From Parapedobacter pyrenivorans (GTDB lineage Bacteria; Bacteroidota; Bacteroidia; Sphingobacteriales; Sphingobacteriaceae): a stretch of 64,000 nucleotides of DNA. The stretch's first letter is position 1. The number at the start of each line of letters is the position of its first letter. Made by a program: the position numbers and the translations under genes. Of this stretch, positions 33,934 to 43,601 are shown piece after piece. The stretch is taken from contig NZ_BMER01000001.1 of assembly GCF_014636865.1 (NCBI RefSeq), forward strand, positions 1,290,718 to 1,354,717, written 5' to 3'. The notes beneath the pieces are model-generated. The model ran no database searches, was not told the DNA's origin, and worked only from the letters and a program-made list of their open reading frames with translations.

Positions 33934-34673
33934 TTTCGTTGATATGCGAATTTGAATGAGGGAAGTACTCTCATTTACGATGTCACTCATGGATGAAAAC
34001 CGCCAATATTTCCACATGAGTCGATGCGGAGTTCGCTTTCTATTGGATTTTGTATCTTCGCGATATATTCCAATAGGGCGAGCTCTTTGTAAGACTTTGT
34101 GGAACTTAAGTTTCGATTTAAGGGGCGCTTGGCGGTGCCACATCCAAAGCATAAGGGTTCGCTCTATTGGTTTTATGCCAATTTGCTTGCCTTTAAGCTT
34201 CTTGAGTGCACGTCGTAATCATAAACCAAAGCGATTATGAGAACGATATTTACCAAACAACCAAAGCACCTAGCCCGCAATTCACTAGCGGTAGGTATCG
34301 CACATTGCGATAACCTCCGCGTGCGTGCCAAACCTCTTCAATCCATTTCAAAAAACGTCATATCTGCGCCCGAGTAAGGCCTGCCAAAAACGCCGCGACC
34401 GTGGAAACGCATAGGGAAGAGGCAACTTAAGAAAGCCTACCCCGAAAGCACGGGCAAAAAAGCCCCGCTTCCCGGTTGCTACCGACCCCATGCCAACAGA
34501 AAACGCACATGTTTGCTACAGGTCAAGGGCAGCTTACTTTATCGGTTATTCGCAATTTCGATTAAAGGTAGCTTCTTTTCCCTTTACCTACAAATAAAAC
34601 ACTGACTTTTCAATCGGTTTGGCGGTCGGTTACTTAAAGCTTGAATTTGTAACTAACTTAAAACCAATACCGA
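33934..34673. other. Non-coding stretch of 740 bases with several hairpins
   Basis: I see no convincing gene here. Inverted repeats include CTATTGGA/TCCAATAG (34040-34047, 34069-34076) and ATCGCA/TGCGAT (about 34298-34313). GC content changes abruptly near 34250. Open frames on both strands look like random translation. The stretch may be the scar of a lost mobile element between the Rpn island and the second SusC operon. Confidence 0.4.
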
Positions 34674-37600
34674 ATGAAGCAAAAAATACGCTTAATGGCC
34701 ATGCTATGGCCAATACTAACGATCATGTGTTTGTATGCCCGCGCACAGCGCCCCGATTCTTCGGGGCCTGTGCTGTCGGGTGTTGTTGCCGATACCACAG
34801 GTCGCCCCATATCGGGGGCCACCGTGGCGGTAAAGGGCACGAACACCAAAACCATCACCGGCCGCGATGGCCGCTTCAACCTGCGTGCACCACAGCAAAC
34901 CGGCACAGTCATCATCTCTTACGTCGGCCATGAGGCCATCCAAGAAAAATTTAATGAAGCAGACATCGGCCCTGGCCATTTCACGCTTGTACCCACCGAA
35001 AAAATGTTGGAAGAGGTGGATGTAAGCACCGGCTACCAGACCATCCCGAAAGAACGGGCTACGGGAAGTTTTGAGGTGGTCGACAACGCGCTGCTCAACC
35101 ACAACACCGCCACCAACATTATCAACCGGTTAGACGGTATAACCACCGCCGTAAAATTTCCCTATGCCGGTTACGGCGCCATGATAAACCACGTCATGCG
35201 CCCGGAACCTACATTACGGGGAAAAAGCGGCCTGCACCATTCGGGCCAGGTGCTCATCGTGGTTGATAATTTTCCTTACGAAGGCGATATAAACAACATC
35301 AACCCAAATGACGTCGAGTCGGTTACCCTGCTTAAGGATGCCGCGGCAGCCTCCATCTGGGGAGCAAGGGCCGGAAACGGGGTGATACTGATCACAACCA
35401 AGAAGGTCCGCTATAACCAGCCGCTCCGGGTTTCCTTAAACAGTGCCATGACAATCGGTGAGCGGCCTGATTTATTTTATGTCCCTCAGATATCGCCGGA
35501 GGATCTTATAGCGGTCGAACGCGAGTTATATGACCAGGGATATTATCGATCCCGGTTAACGAATACCCGTACATTCCCCTCGGTCAGCCCGATGGTAGAT
35601 CTATGGGATCAATTCGATCGCGGTCTTATCAGCGAAGAAGACCTAAACCAACAAAAGATGTTTTATAGCAAGCAGGACGTACGCAGGGACTACAGCCGGT
35701 ATATCTATCGTCCCTCGGTTAACCAACAGCATTCGCTGGCCCTGAGCGGCGGTAATGAGAAAATCAAATACGGATTCAGTGCGGGATACGACAACAACCG
35801 GCTGCACGTGGTTACCGGATCCTTCGCTCGTCTCACCCTAAGGTCGGATGCAAGCTTCCGACCCATTGAAGACCTGGAAATCACCTCCGGAATATGGTAT
35901 AGCCAGACCAACACCCGGGATATCGGCCCAGATACAGACATCCAATATGGGTATGATGCTCGGAAGCCCGTTCCCTACCTTCCATTTTTTGACGATGATG
36001 GAAACAAAATTTACCGCTCCCCGCGGATCAGGATGAGTGCGCTTCCGACCCTTGGCGATGGATTGTTGCAGGACTGGCGCACACATCCGCTTGACGTGGC
36101 AAATACGAGCAGTTATAGCATTAACGATGGAGATATACTGATTAATACGGGCCTTAACTATCAATTGCTACCGGGCATAAAAGCTTCCGCCAAATACCAA
36201 TACGAGACAGGGCACAGACGCAGCACAAGGCTGTATGAACAGGAAAGCTATTTGGTGCGAGACTACATCAATAATTTTACCACGATTGAGAATGGTGTAC
36301 CCAACTACGGGTTTCCACTCGGCGACTATTATTTGCCGCAAACCACCGATCTGACTGTGCATAACATCCGCGCCCAGGTAGATATCGATAAACGTATGGG
36401 TTTACACCAGCTTTTCGGTGTCGCAGCCGCAGAATTGCGCAGTTCCAATTTTTATACCGAATCTACACGGTACTTCGGATATGATCCACAACGGCGTACC
36501 ACCGTCAATATCGATCCAATCCGGCCATTACCAACATTCTTCGGAGGCACCCAAAGATTACCTTATTCTTCCTCCATGGAAGATATCTATAACCGCTATA
36601 CGGCCATCCTTGCAAACCTATCTTACGACTATAATGGCCGATATACCGTTTCGGCAAGCGCACGGAAGGACGCCAGTAATCTTTTTGGGGTAACCAGCAA
36701 CAGACGGGGAAGCCCCTTTTGGTCAATCGGGGCTTCTTGGAAGGTGCATAACGAAGCATTTTTCAAATTAACCCCTTTTTCGGCACTCACGCTGCGTGCC
36801 ACATACGGGTACAGCGGGAATACGTCGAACACCGTACCCGCTGTGCCGGTAATCTATTTGGCCGGGGCAGATTTCAATACCGGGCTCCCCTATGCAACGA
36901 CCTCAAATCCGCCGAACCCATCCTTACGTTGGGAAAAAGTAGGACAGTTCAATGCGGGTTTGGATTTTGCACTGGCGGGCAATCGTATCTCGGGCAGTAT
37001 CGAATACTACGACAAACGACCCAAAGATGTGATCGCGAGTGCACCTGTTGATCTTAGTTCGGGATTCCAGACACTTACGGTCAACAGTGCTGACCTGCAT
37101 GTGACCGGTTGGGATGTCAACCTGCAAGCCGAGCATCTTAAAAGGGGTAAATTCAGCTGGAACGGTCACTACCTGTTCAGCTATAACCGGCAGCGGGTCA
37201 CAAAATATCTTGAGCCTACACTCTATCCAATGCGGTTTGTCGGAAACATGTCCCTTAATCCCATCGAAGGAAAAGATGCATATTCGGTCGTTGTCTATCG
37301 ATATGCTGGTCTTGATGCGGAAAACGGTGATCCCCAGGGTTATCTCGAAGGAGAGCTGAGCACCGACTATATCGGGTTAACTAACGCTCCGTTAGAAGAT
37401 TACCAGTATCTCGGATCCTCCTCGCCCCGTTATTTCGGTTCGGTCAGGCAAACCGTCTTCTTTGGCCCTTTCAGCCTCGGCATCAATATTCAATATAAAG
37501 CGAGATACTATTTCATGCGGCAGAGTATCAACTACGGAGATCTGTTCGCCAATAACTACGGCCATGCCGACTTCTACAAGAGATGGCAACAGCCCGGCGA

Positions 37601-37901
37601 CGAGCGTTACACGGCGGTGCCGTCAATGCGCTATCCCAACAACAACTATCGGAACGATTTCTATGCAAACTCTTCGGCCCTTGCCGAACGCGGTGACCAT
37701 GTAAGGATCCAGGAAATTACCGCTGCTTATGAGTCAAGAATGGGCAGGAATGACCGTATTTCAACGCGCTTCTTTCTTACGGCCAGCAATCTGGGCATCG
37801 TTTGGAGGGCAAATAAGCATGGGTTGGATCCGGATCTATATGCCAATAGGCCCATGCCCATACCGTCCAATTACGCAGTCGGAATACAAATCACCTACTA
37901 A
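34674..37901 (+). CDS. SusC/RagA-family TonB-dependent outer-membrane receptor (second system)
   Basis: The 1075-residue receptor has a signal peptide ending LYARAQ (residue 25), a carboxypeptidase-regulatory-like domain (VLSGVVADTTGRPISGATV, residues 33-115), a plug with NPNDVESVTLLKDAAAASIW and GVILITTKK (to about residue 240), and a large barrel ending NYAVGIQITY. It is followed 18 bases later by its SusD partner and then by a thioredoxin-like gene. No glycosidase, sulfatase or sigma/anti-sigma pair accompanies it, so its ligand is unknown and could be a peptide or a glycoconjugate. Confidence 0.95.
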   Translation: MKQKIRLMAMLWPILTIMCLYARAQRPDSSGPVLSGVVADTTGRPISGATVAVKGTNTKTITGRDGRFNLRAPQQTGTVIISYVGHEAIQEKFNEADIGPGHFTLVPTEKMLEEVDVSTGYQTIPKERATGSFEVVDNALLNHNTATNIINRLDGITTAVKFPYAGYGAMINHVMRPEPTLRGKSGLHHSGQVLIVVDNFPYEGDINNINPNDVESVTLLKDAAAASIWGARAGNGVILITTKKVRYNQPLRVSLNSAMTIGERPDLFYVPQISPEDLIAVERELYDQGYYRSRLTNTRTFPSVSPMVDLWDQFDRGLISEEDLNQQKMFYSKQDVRRDYSRYIYRPSVNQQHSLALSGGNEKIKYGFSAGYDNNRLHVVTGSFARLTLRSDASFRPIEDLEITSGIWYSQTNTRDIGPDTDIQYGYDARKPVPYLPFFDDDGNKIYRSPRIRMSALPTLGDGLLQDWRTHPLDVANTSSYSINDGDILINTGLNYQLLPGIKASAKYQYETGHRRSTRLYEQESYLVRDYINNFTTIENGVPNYGFPLGDYYLPQTTDLTVHNIRAQVDIDKRMGLHQLFGVAAAELRSSNFYTESTRYFGYDPQRRTTVNIDPIRPLPTFFGGTQRLPYSSSMEDIYNRYTAILANLSYDYNGRYTVSASARKDASNLFGVTSNRRGSPFWSIGASWKVHNEAFFKLTPFSALTLRATYGYSGNTSNTVPAVPVIYLAGADFNTGLPYATTSNPPNPSLRWEKVGQFNAGLDFALAGNRISGSIEYYDKRPKDVIASAPVDLSSGFQTLTVNSADLHVTGWDVNLQAEHLKRGKFSWNGHYLFSYNRQRVTKYLEPTLYPMRFVGNMSLNPIEGKDAYSVVVYRYAGLDAENGDPQGYLEGELSTDYIGLTNAPLEDYQYLGSSSPRYFGSVRQTVFFGPFSLGINIQYKARYYFMRQSINYGDLFANNYGHADFYKRWQQPGDERYTAVPSMRYPNNNYRNDFYANSSALAERGDHVRIQEITAAYESRMGRNDRISTRFFLTASNLGIVWRANKHGLDPDLYANRPMPIPSNYAVGIQITY

Positions 37902-37919
37902 CCCCTAATACTTTTTGTT

Positions 37920-39269
37920 ATGAAAAGACTCAATATATTTTTTATCATCATTCCAATCCTTGCTGGATGTGAACATTTTCTTGACAAACCATCGAGTAGC
38001 AAACTCGTGATCCCGCAGACATTAAGAGACTGCGAAGCCCTGCTTAATGATTACAGCAAAATGAATGGCAACTACCCTTCAGCAGGTGAAGCCTCGGCAG
38101 ACAATTACTATTTGACAACCGAAAATTGGCAGTATCTTAATTTGTCTGAACGCGAATTGTATATCTGGGGAGAAAATGCCTATCCCGCTTACACGGAATG
38201 GCTTTACCCATATCAAGTGGTTTACAATGCAAATCTGGTGTTGAAAACGGTCGACGAACTCAACCCTGAGAGCCATGAAGTGGATCGCTACAATCAAATA
38301 CGTGGATCGGCTTTTTTTTTCCGGGCCTTCGCCTACTATGAATTGGTACAACTTTTTGCTCCGGCTTACCGTATCGAAGGAACGAACGAAGTCCCCTCGG
38401 TCCCTCTCCGGCTAACGGCTGATCTGGACGGGCCCGCTCCGCGGGTCGACTTGGAAACACTCTACAGGCAAATACTTTCTGATCTGGATAACGCCTCGGT
38501 GTCTTTGCCGATATCAACCCGTGTTCCTACCCAGCCAACCAGGGCGGCAGCATCTGCAATGCTTGCACGGGTGTATTTAACGATGGGACGTTATGCTGAT
38601 GCTTCTGGAGCAGCAACGAAAGCACTGGATCTACAAGCGGAATTAATCGATTACAATGGCCTTGACCCACAGGCATACATCCCGTTTGTTCGATTCAACG
38701 AGGAGGTCATCTTTCACAGTACCTGTCAGTACAGCGGCTTGCTATCGCCATACGCTGCCTGGGTGGACAGTACATTGGTCGAAAGTTACGACAGCAACGA
38801 CCTCCGGAAATCGCTGTTCTTTTCGGTTAACGGTGATGGTACTTACGCTTTCAGGGGCAGTTATGACGGTACGATGAATGGCACGCTATTTAATGGGCTG
38901 ACGACCGCCGAACTTTATCTCATCCTGTCAGAATGCAAGGCGCGAAATGGGGACATTGAAGATGCTGTTGGGGATCTGGAATTATTGCTGCGGCACAGGT
39001 GGGTGAACTGCGATTACCGGCCTCCGGTAGGATTAGACCGAGAACAGCTATTGAGGTTGGTACTCCACGAACGTCGAAAAGAACTGGTTATGAGAGGCGC
39101 GCGCTGGTCCGATCTACGTCGCCTAAACCAATATGAGCAGTTGAAGTTCACACCGATCCGCAATATCAACAACTCCATATACGAGTTGCCTCCCGAAGAT
39201 TATCGCTATACATTATTATTCCCCCTTGAAGTTATTCAAACCACATCCATTATTCAAAACAAACGGTAA
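37920..39269 (+). CDS. SusD/RagB-like outer-membrane lipoprotein (second system)
   Basis: The 449-residue lipoprotein has the signal MKRLNIFFIIIPILAGC (Cys17). The family features are present: FLDKPSSSKLVIPQTLRDCE after the lipid anchor, RGSAFFFRAFAYYELVQLFA in the TPR-like helices, and the C-terminal VLHERRKELVMRGARWSDLR followed by LNQY. It is a little shorter than most SusD proteins (about 500-600 residues). It works as the lid of the preceding SusC barrel. The next gene starts one base after the stop codon. Confidence 0.93.
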   Translation: MKRLNIFFIIIPILAGCEHFLDKPSSSKLVIPQTLRDCEALLNDYSKMNGNYPSAGEASADNYYLTTENWQYLNLSERELYIWGENAYPAYTEWLYPYQVVYNANLVLKTVDELNPESHEVDRYNQIRGSAFFFRAFAYYELVQLFAPAYRIEGTNEVPSVPLRLTADLDGPAPRVDLETLYRQILSDLDNASVSLPISTRVPTQPTRAAASAMLARVYLTMGRYADASGAATKALDLQAELIDYNGLDPQAYIPFVRFNEEVIFHSTCQYSGLLSPYAAWVDSTLVESYDSNDLRKSLFFSVNGDGTYAFRGSYDGTMNGTLFNGLTTAELYLILSECKARNGDIEDAVGDLELLLRHRWVNCDYRPPVGLDREQLLRLVLHERRKELVMRGARWSDLRRLNQYEQLKFTPIRNINNSIYELPPEDYRYTLLFPLEVIQTTSIIQNKR

Positions 39270-39270
39270 A

Positions 39271-40635
39271 ATGAAAAAAATTAACTTATCATTTGGTGTT
39301 TTCCTATTTGTCATGTTCACGTGGACCGATTCCCGCGCACAGTTCTTGGAGCAGCCACTATTCCAAAATTCGACTACGTCTGTCTCGGTGGGGGATCGGA
39401 TACCTGATATTTCGCTCCCATACGTGTTGGACAATGGAATAGTTCACGAACAAGCCCTTCGAGATTTTGATGACCGCTTGCTTATCATAGACTTTTGGTC
39501 GACCTATTGTTCGGGATGTATCAAATCATTTCCAAAGTTGGATTCATTGCAACGTTTATTTGGTGACCGAATCCACGTCTTGCTCAGCACCTATCAAGAT
39601 GAGGCGTTGGTAAGGCAATTCATGGAAAAAAATCCAATTGGCCAACGGATTAAACTACCTACCGTCATACAGGATACAACCTTGGGTGGACATTTTCCTC
39701 ATCGGTCCATACCGCATATCGTTTGGATTAACAAAGGCGTCGTGACAGCTATTACAAGCACCGAATACATCAATAAAGAAAACGTCCAAATGATACTGGA
39801 TGGCAAGCCCGTTAACTGGCCGGTAAAAAATGAGAAAAACGGCTATGATTATAACAAACCGCTATTGCAGTTGACCACCAATCGACAATTCACAGACAAA
39901 AAGCTGCAATATACAGCGCTGATGGGGTACCAGGATGGATTATCTGGAAAATTGGACATTTCGGTCGATTCGATCAGTGGCACCCGTAGAGGGTATATTA
40001 TTAATCTACCCATAGTTAATGCTTATTTTTTGCTACAGATGAAGACTCTTGACATATTTGCCCTTCATCGACCCCATTTGTTCCTCACGCCAAACCAACT
40101 GGTTGTAGAGGGGCTCGATATCAACGACATTTGGTACGATCGGAAGGTTTCGGGCTACCAGGCCGCCTGGGAGCGCGAACATGACCTATCGCTTGAAGTC
40201 GTTTTGCAGGACACCAACCAATCTGAACAGGATATTTATCTGTTTATGATTGCTGAACTCAATCGCCTGCTGGGAATAACGGCTAGATTTGAAAGGCGAA
40301 CTGTGGATTGCTGGATATTGCGTAAAATATCCGATACTGAAACAAGTCCCTCAAAGACCATCCTGAGCACCACTCCTGAAGATGCATTCAAATCTTTGGT
40401 TGGCCAAGGCAGCCCGGCAAGCGATATGGTTTACCGGATGAATTGCCAAACCGGAAATCCACCCGTCTTTGACGAGTCCGGGTATTTGGGGAAATTGGAC
40501 TTAAATAATCCCGAATGGTCAGACATTAGCCGATTAAACATCAAGCTCAAAAAGCAGGGTCTTAAATTCGTCTCAGCAAAACGTAATGTCGATCTTTTTG
40601 TAATCCGGAAAACCGCCCGCGGTAACCGATTGTAG
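39271..40635 (+). CDS. TlpA-like thioredoxin-domain protein with long C-terminal extension
   Basis: The start at 39271 (MKKINLSFGVFLFVMFTWTD) gives a signal peptide and follows the SusD stop directly. Residues 40-190 are a TlpA/ResA-like thioredoxin fold with the active site WSTYCSGC (Cys80, Cys83) and a cis-proline segment HRSIPHIVW. Residues 200-454 are an extension without a family I can name; its segments LLQLTTNRQ and MIAELNRLLGITARFERRTV recur in proteins paired with SusC/SusD in this group, as far as I recall. It probably reduces disulfides in exported proteins or imported ligand. Confidence 0.85.
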   Translation: MKKINLSFGVFLFVMFTWTDSRAQFLEQPLFQNSTTSVSVGDRIPDISLPYVLDNGIVHEQALRDFDDRLLIIDFWSTYCSGCIKSFPKLDSLQRLFGDRIHVLLSTYQDEALVRQFMEKNPIGQRIKLPTVIQDTTLGGHFPHRSIPHIVWINKGVVTAITSTEYINKENVQMILDGKPVNWPVKNEKNGYDYNKPLLQLTTNRQFTDKKLQYTALMGYQDGLSGKLDISVDSISGTRRGYIINLPIVNAYFLLQMKTLDIFALHRPHLFLTPNQLVVEGLDINDIWYDRKVSGYQAAWEREHDLSLEVVLQDTNQSEQDIYLFMIAELNRLLGITARFERRTVDCWILRKISDTETSPSKTILSTTPEDAFKSLVGQGSPASDMVYRMNCQTGNPPVFDESGYLGKLDLNNPEWSDISRLNIKLKKQGLKFVSAKRNVDLFVIRKTARGNRL

Positions 40636-40649
40636 AATGTCGATAAACA

Positions 40650-40684
40650 AAAGGTTGGCCCGCGTTAGACTCAGGCCAACCTTT
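40650..40684. terminator. Bidirectional terminator
   Basis: AAAGGTTGGCC (40650-40660) and GGCCAACCTTT (40674-40684) form a perfect 11-bp stem around a 13-base loop, between the end of the SusC operon and the convergent small gene. The A and T ends allow function on either strand. Confidence 0.8.
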
Positions 40685-40709
40685 ACCTACCCGGGGTAAT
40701 AGCTATCTG

Positions 40710-40928
40710 CTATTGTTCTGGCTTCAGCCGCACATTCGCGCTGGGCGTTTGTGTGACGACGGCTACCAACATTTCGCTGATGAGCGGTGCTGTAATTGTA
40801 GGTTGTGTCGAACCGCTGGCATTTATAGCGCAAAGTTGCGACCCGGTGTTACAATCGGGATCACCGTCAACAGGGGAATAACTTCCCGGTGCTGTTGGAT
40901 TGCCTGAATCGTAAGAAAACCATGGCAT
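40710..40928 (-). CDS. Small cysteine-containing protein, DUF6520-like
   Basis: The 72-residue frame MPWFSYDSGNPTAPGSYSPV, then DGDPDCNTGSQLCAINA, resembles the C-terminal half of small exported Bacteroidota proteins such as DUF6520 (aromatic residue, short proline/serine linker, two cysteines separated by about seven residues), but the signal peptide normally in front is missing. A near-ideal Shine-Dalgarno (AAGGAGG at 40943-40937, 8 bases from the ATG) supports translation from this start. The sequence after the second cysteine (PLISEMLVAVVTQTP) is of unknown role. It could be a secondary start or a truncated paralogue. Confidence 0.55.
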   Translation of the reverse strand: MPWFSYDSGNPTAPGSYSPVDGDPDCNTGSQLCAINASGSTQPTITAPLISEMLVAVVTQTPSANVRLKPEQ

Positions 40929-40936
40929 ACCTAATA

Positions 40937-40943
40937 CCTCCTT
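40937..40943 (-). promoter_or_regulatory. Strong Shine-Dalgarno for the 72-residue protein
   Basis: AAGGAGG lies 8 bases upstream of the ATG at 40928. Such a perfect site is rare in Bacteroidota, where initiation usually relies on A/T-rich leaders; it fixes the start of this small gene and argues that it is highly translated. Confidence 0.6.
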
Positions 40944-41122
40944 TCTTCTAAAATTTTTGAATCGGAGCCGCTATCTGAAGCTTCCTTTCCGCGCGGGTAC
41001 TTCTCCGATTCAATACAACCAAGGTAACGGCTATTTCGCCCTCATCCGATAGTCGAAACGAACACGCACCGGATAATTTGTATGCTAAATGTTCGTTTTA
41101 AACTGATTCGGGCAGGAAGCCG

Positions 41123-42118
41123 TCAGGCGTGCCGCCTCCGGAACACGGAAGGGCTCATGCCGACCTGTTTCTTAAACAGTCTAATAAAGCTATCGGTATA
41201 TTCGTAGCCGACTTTGGCTGCGATTTCGGCAATTGTGAGGTTGGTTGTTTGCAAAAGTTCCTTCCCCGCTTCCACCCGTAGCGTTTGGATATGCCCGCGT
41301 ATGGTGATACCGTAGCTTTCCTGGAAAATACGGCGCATATGGGTATCGCTGATTTGAAATTGTTGCATAAGCGCTTCGGCGGAAATCTGGTCCGCTTCAT
41401 GGTAGTGCTCTTGAAGGTAGGCCGCTACCCGTCTCGATAGGCCTTCGTTCTTTTCCGCAGCCGACAACCGTTGCTCAGCAAGTTGCGTAGCGTAGCGGGT
41501 AACCAACCGTGCCAGGTAAACTTTGAGCGCCCCGTCCAATTCGGTGCCGCGCTTGGGGCAGCTTTTTATCTGCGCAAAGGTGCGCCAAATGGTACCATCG
41601 AGCTTGCAAGCGGGCAATGCAAAGGGTTCATTGGGCAGTAATTTCCACCGGTCGGCCAGTCCGGCTAGCTCGGCGTAATGCCGTGTGAGCCAAATGAGGT
41701 AGCCATAAGGCAGGCTGAAGCCGAAAAGTGTATGATGTGGTTTGCCCAATGTCAACCTGTATTTGCCTTTTGGCAGGTAAATCGCCACATAATTCCCATG
41801 GGAGAGGCTATGGCGCCCGCCGTTCGGCGTACGATAATGAAATACTCCGTTTAGGGCATACAGGAAAAACACCCGGCTTTCGTTGACGGTAAGCGTGATG
41901 GGCGTACGGTCTCGGCATCGGCATCGGTACAACGATAGCTCAAATTGCCATCCGCTCACGCCTTGGCAAAGGATACGGCTATCGGTACCCCGGTCTGCCA
42001 GTAGGCTGATATCGCCGAAAGGGATGCGGTGTTCGCAGTCCTTTGGAAGCATATCGAGCGGCTGGAACATCGCCTTCGGTGCGTTTTGCAATTGTATGGT
42101 AATGGTTTGCATCATCAT
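41123..42118 (-). CDS. AraC-family transcriptional regulator
   Basis: The 331-residue protein has an N-terminal cupin-like sensing region (RYRTPNGGRHSLSHGNYVAI in spirit of AraC_binding domains; HYRTPNGGRHSLSHGNY is at about residue 95) and a C-terminal double helix-turn-helix (ALMQQFQISDTHMRRIFQES, LTIAEIAAKVGYEYTDSFIR, FKKQVGMSPSVFRRR). It resembles the PchR-like group of regulators that respond to siderophores or surface-nutrient signals in Bacteroidota. No target is adjacent; the nearest candidate is the small gene downstream. Confidence 0.9.
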   Translation of the reverse strand: MMMQTITIQLQNAPKAMFQPLDMLPKDCEHRIPFGDISLLADRGTDSRILCQGVSGWQFELSLYRCRCRDRTPITLTVNESRVFFLYALNGVFHYRTPNGGRHSLSHGNYVAIYLPKGKYRLTLGKPHHTLFGFSLPYGYLIWLTRHYAELAGLADRWKLLPNEPFALPACKLDGTIWRTFAQIKSCPKRGTELDGALKVYLARLVTRYATQLAEQRLSAAEKNEGLSRRVAAYLQEHYHEADQISAEALMQQFQISDTHMRRIFQESYGITIRGHIQTLRVEAGKELLQTTNLTIAEIAAKVGYEYTDSFIRLFKKQVGMSPSVFRRRHA

Positions 42119-42328
42119 TCGAAAACCGGTGCCCCGTAGGGCTACCGGCAGTAAAGCATGTTGAAAAATCTGGTTGGCGCGGTGACCGCGGTTAAACCAT
42201 TGTATTAATTTTTCATAAGGGCCAAGATACGTGCAATCACTGCGGGTGAACCGCCGAAATGCGAAGTGCTCACGTTGGAAATCGAAACAGTTGGCTTCGA
42301 AAATAGGTGGTTTGTCGGTAGGGCATGC

Positions 42329-42865
42329 TTACAGATTGCCGCTCAGGTAGCCCGGGCTGACGTGGATAAACTGGGCAAGATCTTTTTTTGCAATCCGGCT
42401 GGCCATGCCCGGAAAGGCTGCCCGGAATGCGGCTGCCCGGTCTTTCTTCAGTCCGTGGAGCAGTGCGATGCGTATTTCCAACAGATTCATCCACTCTGCG
42501 AACAGCAGGGCGAATAAGGTAGCCAATAGGGGATCTGCTTGCGTGAGCTGCCGCAGGTCGTCAGCCGGGATTTTCAAGAGCACGGAATCTTCCAGCGCCT
42601 CGAAATCCTGCTGCTGGCCTGGCCACGTAATGAAACACGGCGTGCCTTTGTCCAGAAACCGTTCGATAACGGGCGCGCCATTGAAGAGGTATTCCTGTTT
42701 AAGCAAGCCCTCGGCAACAAAAAAGAAGTCCCCGCAAAGATAGGGGAGCGAACGCCCCTTGCGGCGTGTAACCTGCACGGTGGTAGCTGATAATGCCTGC
42801 CACGCAACCGGGGTGATGCCCAGTGTGATGAGCTTTCGGTGTAAGATGGTTAAATGTGTCTGCAT
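42329..42865 (-). CDS. Crp/Fnr-type cyclic-nucleotide-binding-fold regulator
   Basis: The 178-residue protein shows a cNMP-binding-like barrel (VTRRKGRSLPYLCGDFFFVA, LFNGAPVIERFLDKGTPCFI, LLKIPADDLRQL) and a short C-terminal helix-turn-helix (FPGMASRIAKKDLAQFIHVS, ending PGYLSGNL). It is shorter than classical Crp (about 210) because the winged helix is truncated. It follows the response-regulator gene by 22 bases on the same strand and may be in the same transcript. Confidence 0.8.
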   Translation of the reverse strand: MQTHLTILHRKLITLGITPVAWQALSATTVQVTRRKGRSLPYLCGDFFFVAEGLLKQEYLFNGAPVIERFLDKGTPCFITWPGQQQDFEALEDSVLLKIPADDLRQLTQADPLLATLFALLFAEWMNLLEIRIALLHGLKKDRAAAFRAAFPGMASRIAKKDLAQFIHVSPGYLSGNL

Positions 42866-42887
42866 GTGTCTGTAATTGGTTAGTTTA

Positions 42888-43601
42888 TTATTCGTTCTTG
42901 GTCGTTTTTAATCGGTTTACGGTCTCCCGGAGCTCATCAGGCATGCTATTGGGCATGAGCCCATGCCAGAAAGCCTGGGCCACCATGGCCTTGGCATAGG
43001 TAACCCCGAAAAACCGGCAAAGGTGGCTGATGTAATTTTTTACGGTCCGTTCGCTGAGGTACACCGCTTCACCGATCTGCGCAGTAGTAAGGTCTGTAGC
43101 GCACAAGAACATGATCTGCTGCAGGGTGCCTGTTATTTTACACGGATCATCCAGCACCAAGCGTTGCGCGGCATCCAAAAAAGCGTCGTCTGGAATAAAC
43201 GCATTGAAGTGGTAACCCGATTCGTACACATCAAACAAGGCCGACTTGAGCGACTGGGCTCCCAATCCTTTTTCGATGAAGGCGCGTGCGCCGCAGCCGA
43301 TAAGCCGTTGTATGGTTTCCGCATGTGGATAGTCTGAGTAACCGATTACCCGTATTTGGGGATAGGCTTCGCGCAACCAACACGTACACTCAAATCCATT
43401 ATCGTTCACGCCAAGCTGGATATCCATAAGCACAATATCTGGCGGGGGCGAGCAAGAGGCAATGCGGTCTTGTAGTGCTTGCGTGCTAGCGGCATGAAAC
43501 ACCGCTTTGGCTCCGGTGATGTGCTTTAGCTTGTGCTGCAATGCGGTGTAGAAAAGTTCCTTATCATCAACCAGGGCAACGCGTATGTCTCTTCTAGGCA
43601 T
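42888..43601 (-). CDS. NarL/LuxR-family response regulator
   Basis: The 237-residue protein has a receiver domain with Asp12-Asp13 and the phosphorylation site Asp60 (PDIVLMDIQLG), the conserved lysine in RAFIEKGLGAQ, and a C-terminal LuxR-type HTH (LTTAQIGEAVYLSERTVKNY, ISHLCRFFGV). It overlaps the histidine kinase gene by 8 bases, so the two form a two-component system. Confidence 0.93.
   Translation of the reverse strand: MPRRDIRVALVDDKELFYTALQHKLKHITGAKAVFHAASTQALQDRIASCSPPPDIVLMDIQLGVNDNGFECTCWLREAYPQIRVIGYSDYPHAETIQRLIGCGARAFIEKGLGAQSLKSALFDVYESGYHFNAFIPDDAFLDAAQRLVLDDPCKITGTLQQIMFLCATDLTTAQIGEAVYLSERTVKNYISHLCRFFGVTYAKAMVAQAFWHGLMPNSMPDELRETVNRLKTTKNE

Noticed and set aside
33956-34240. 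94-residue open frame just after a promoter
   Set aside because: Position is suggestive, but composition looks random and no domain or ribosome site supports it.
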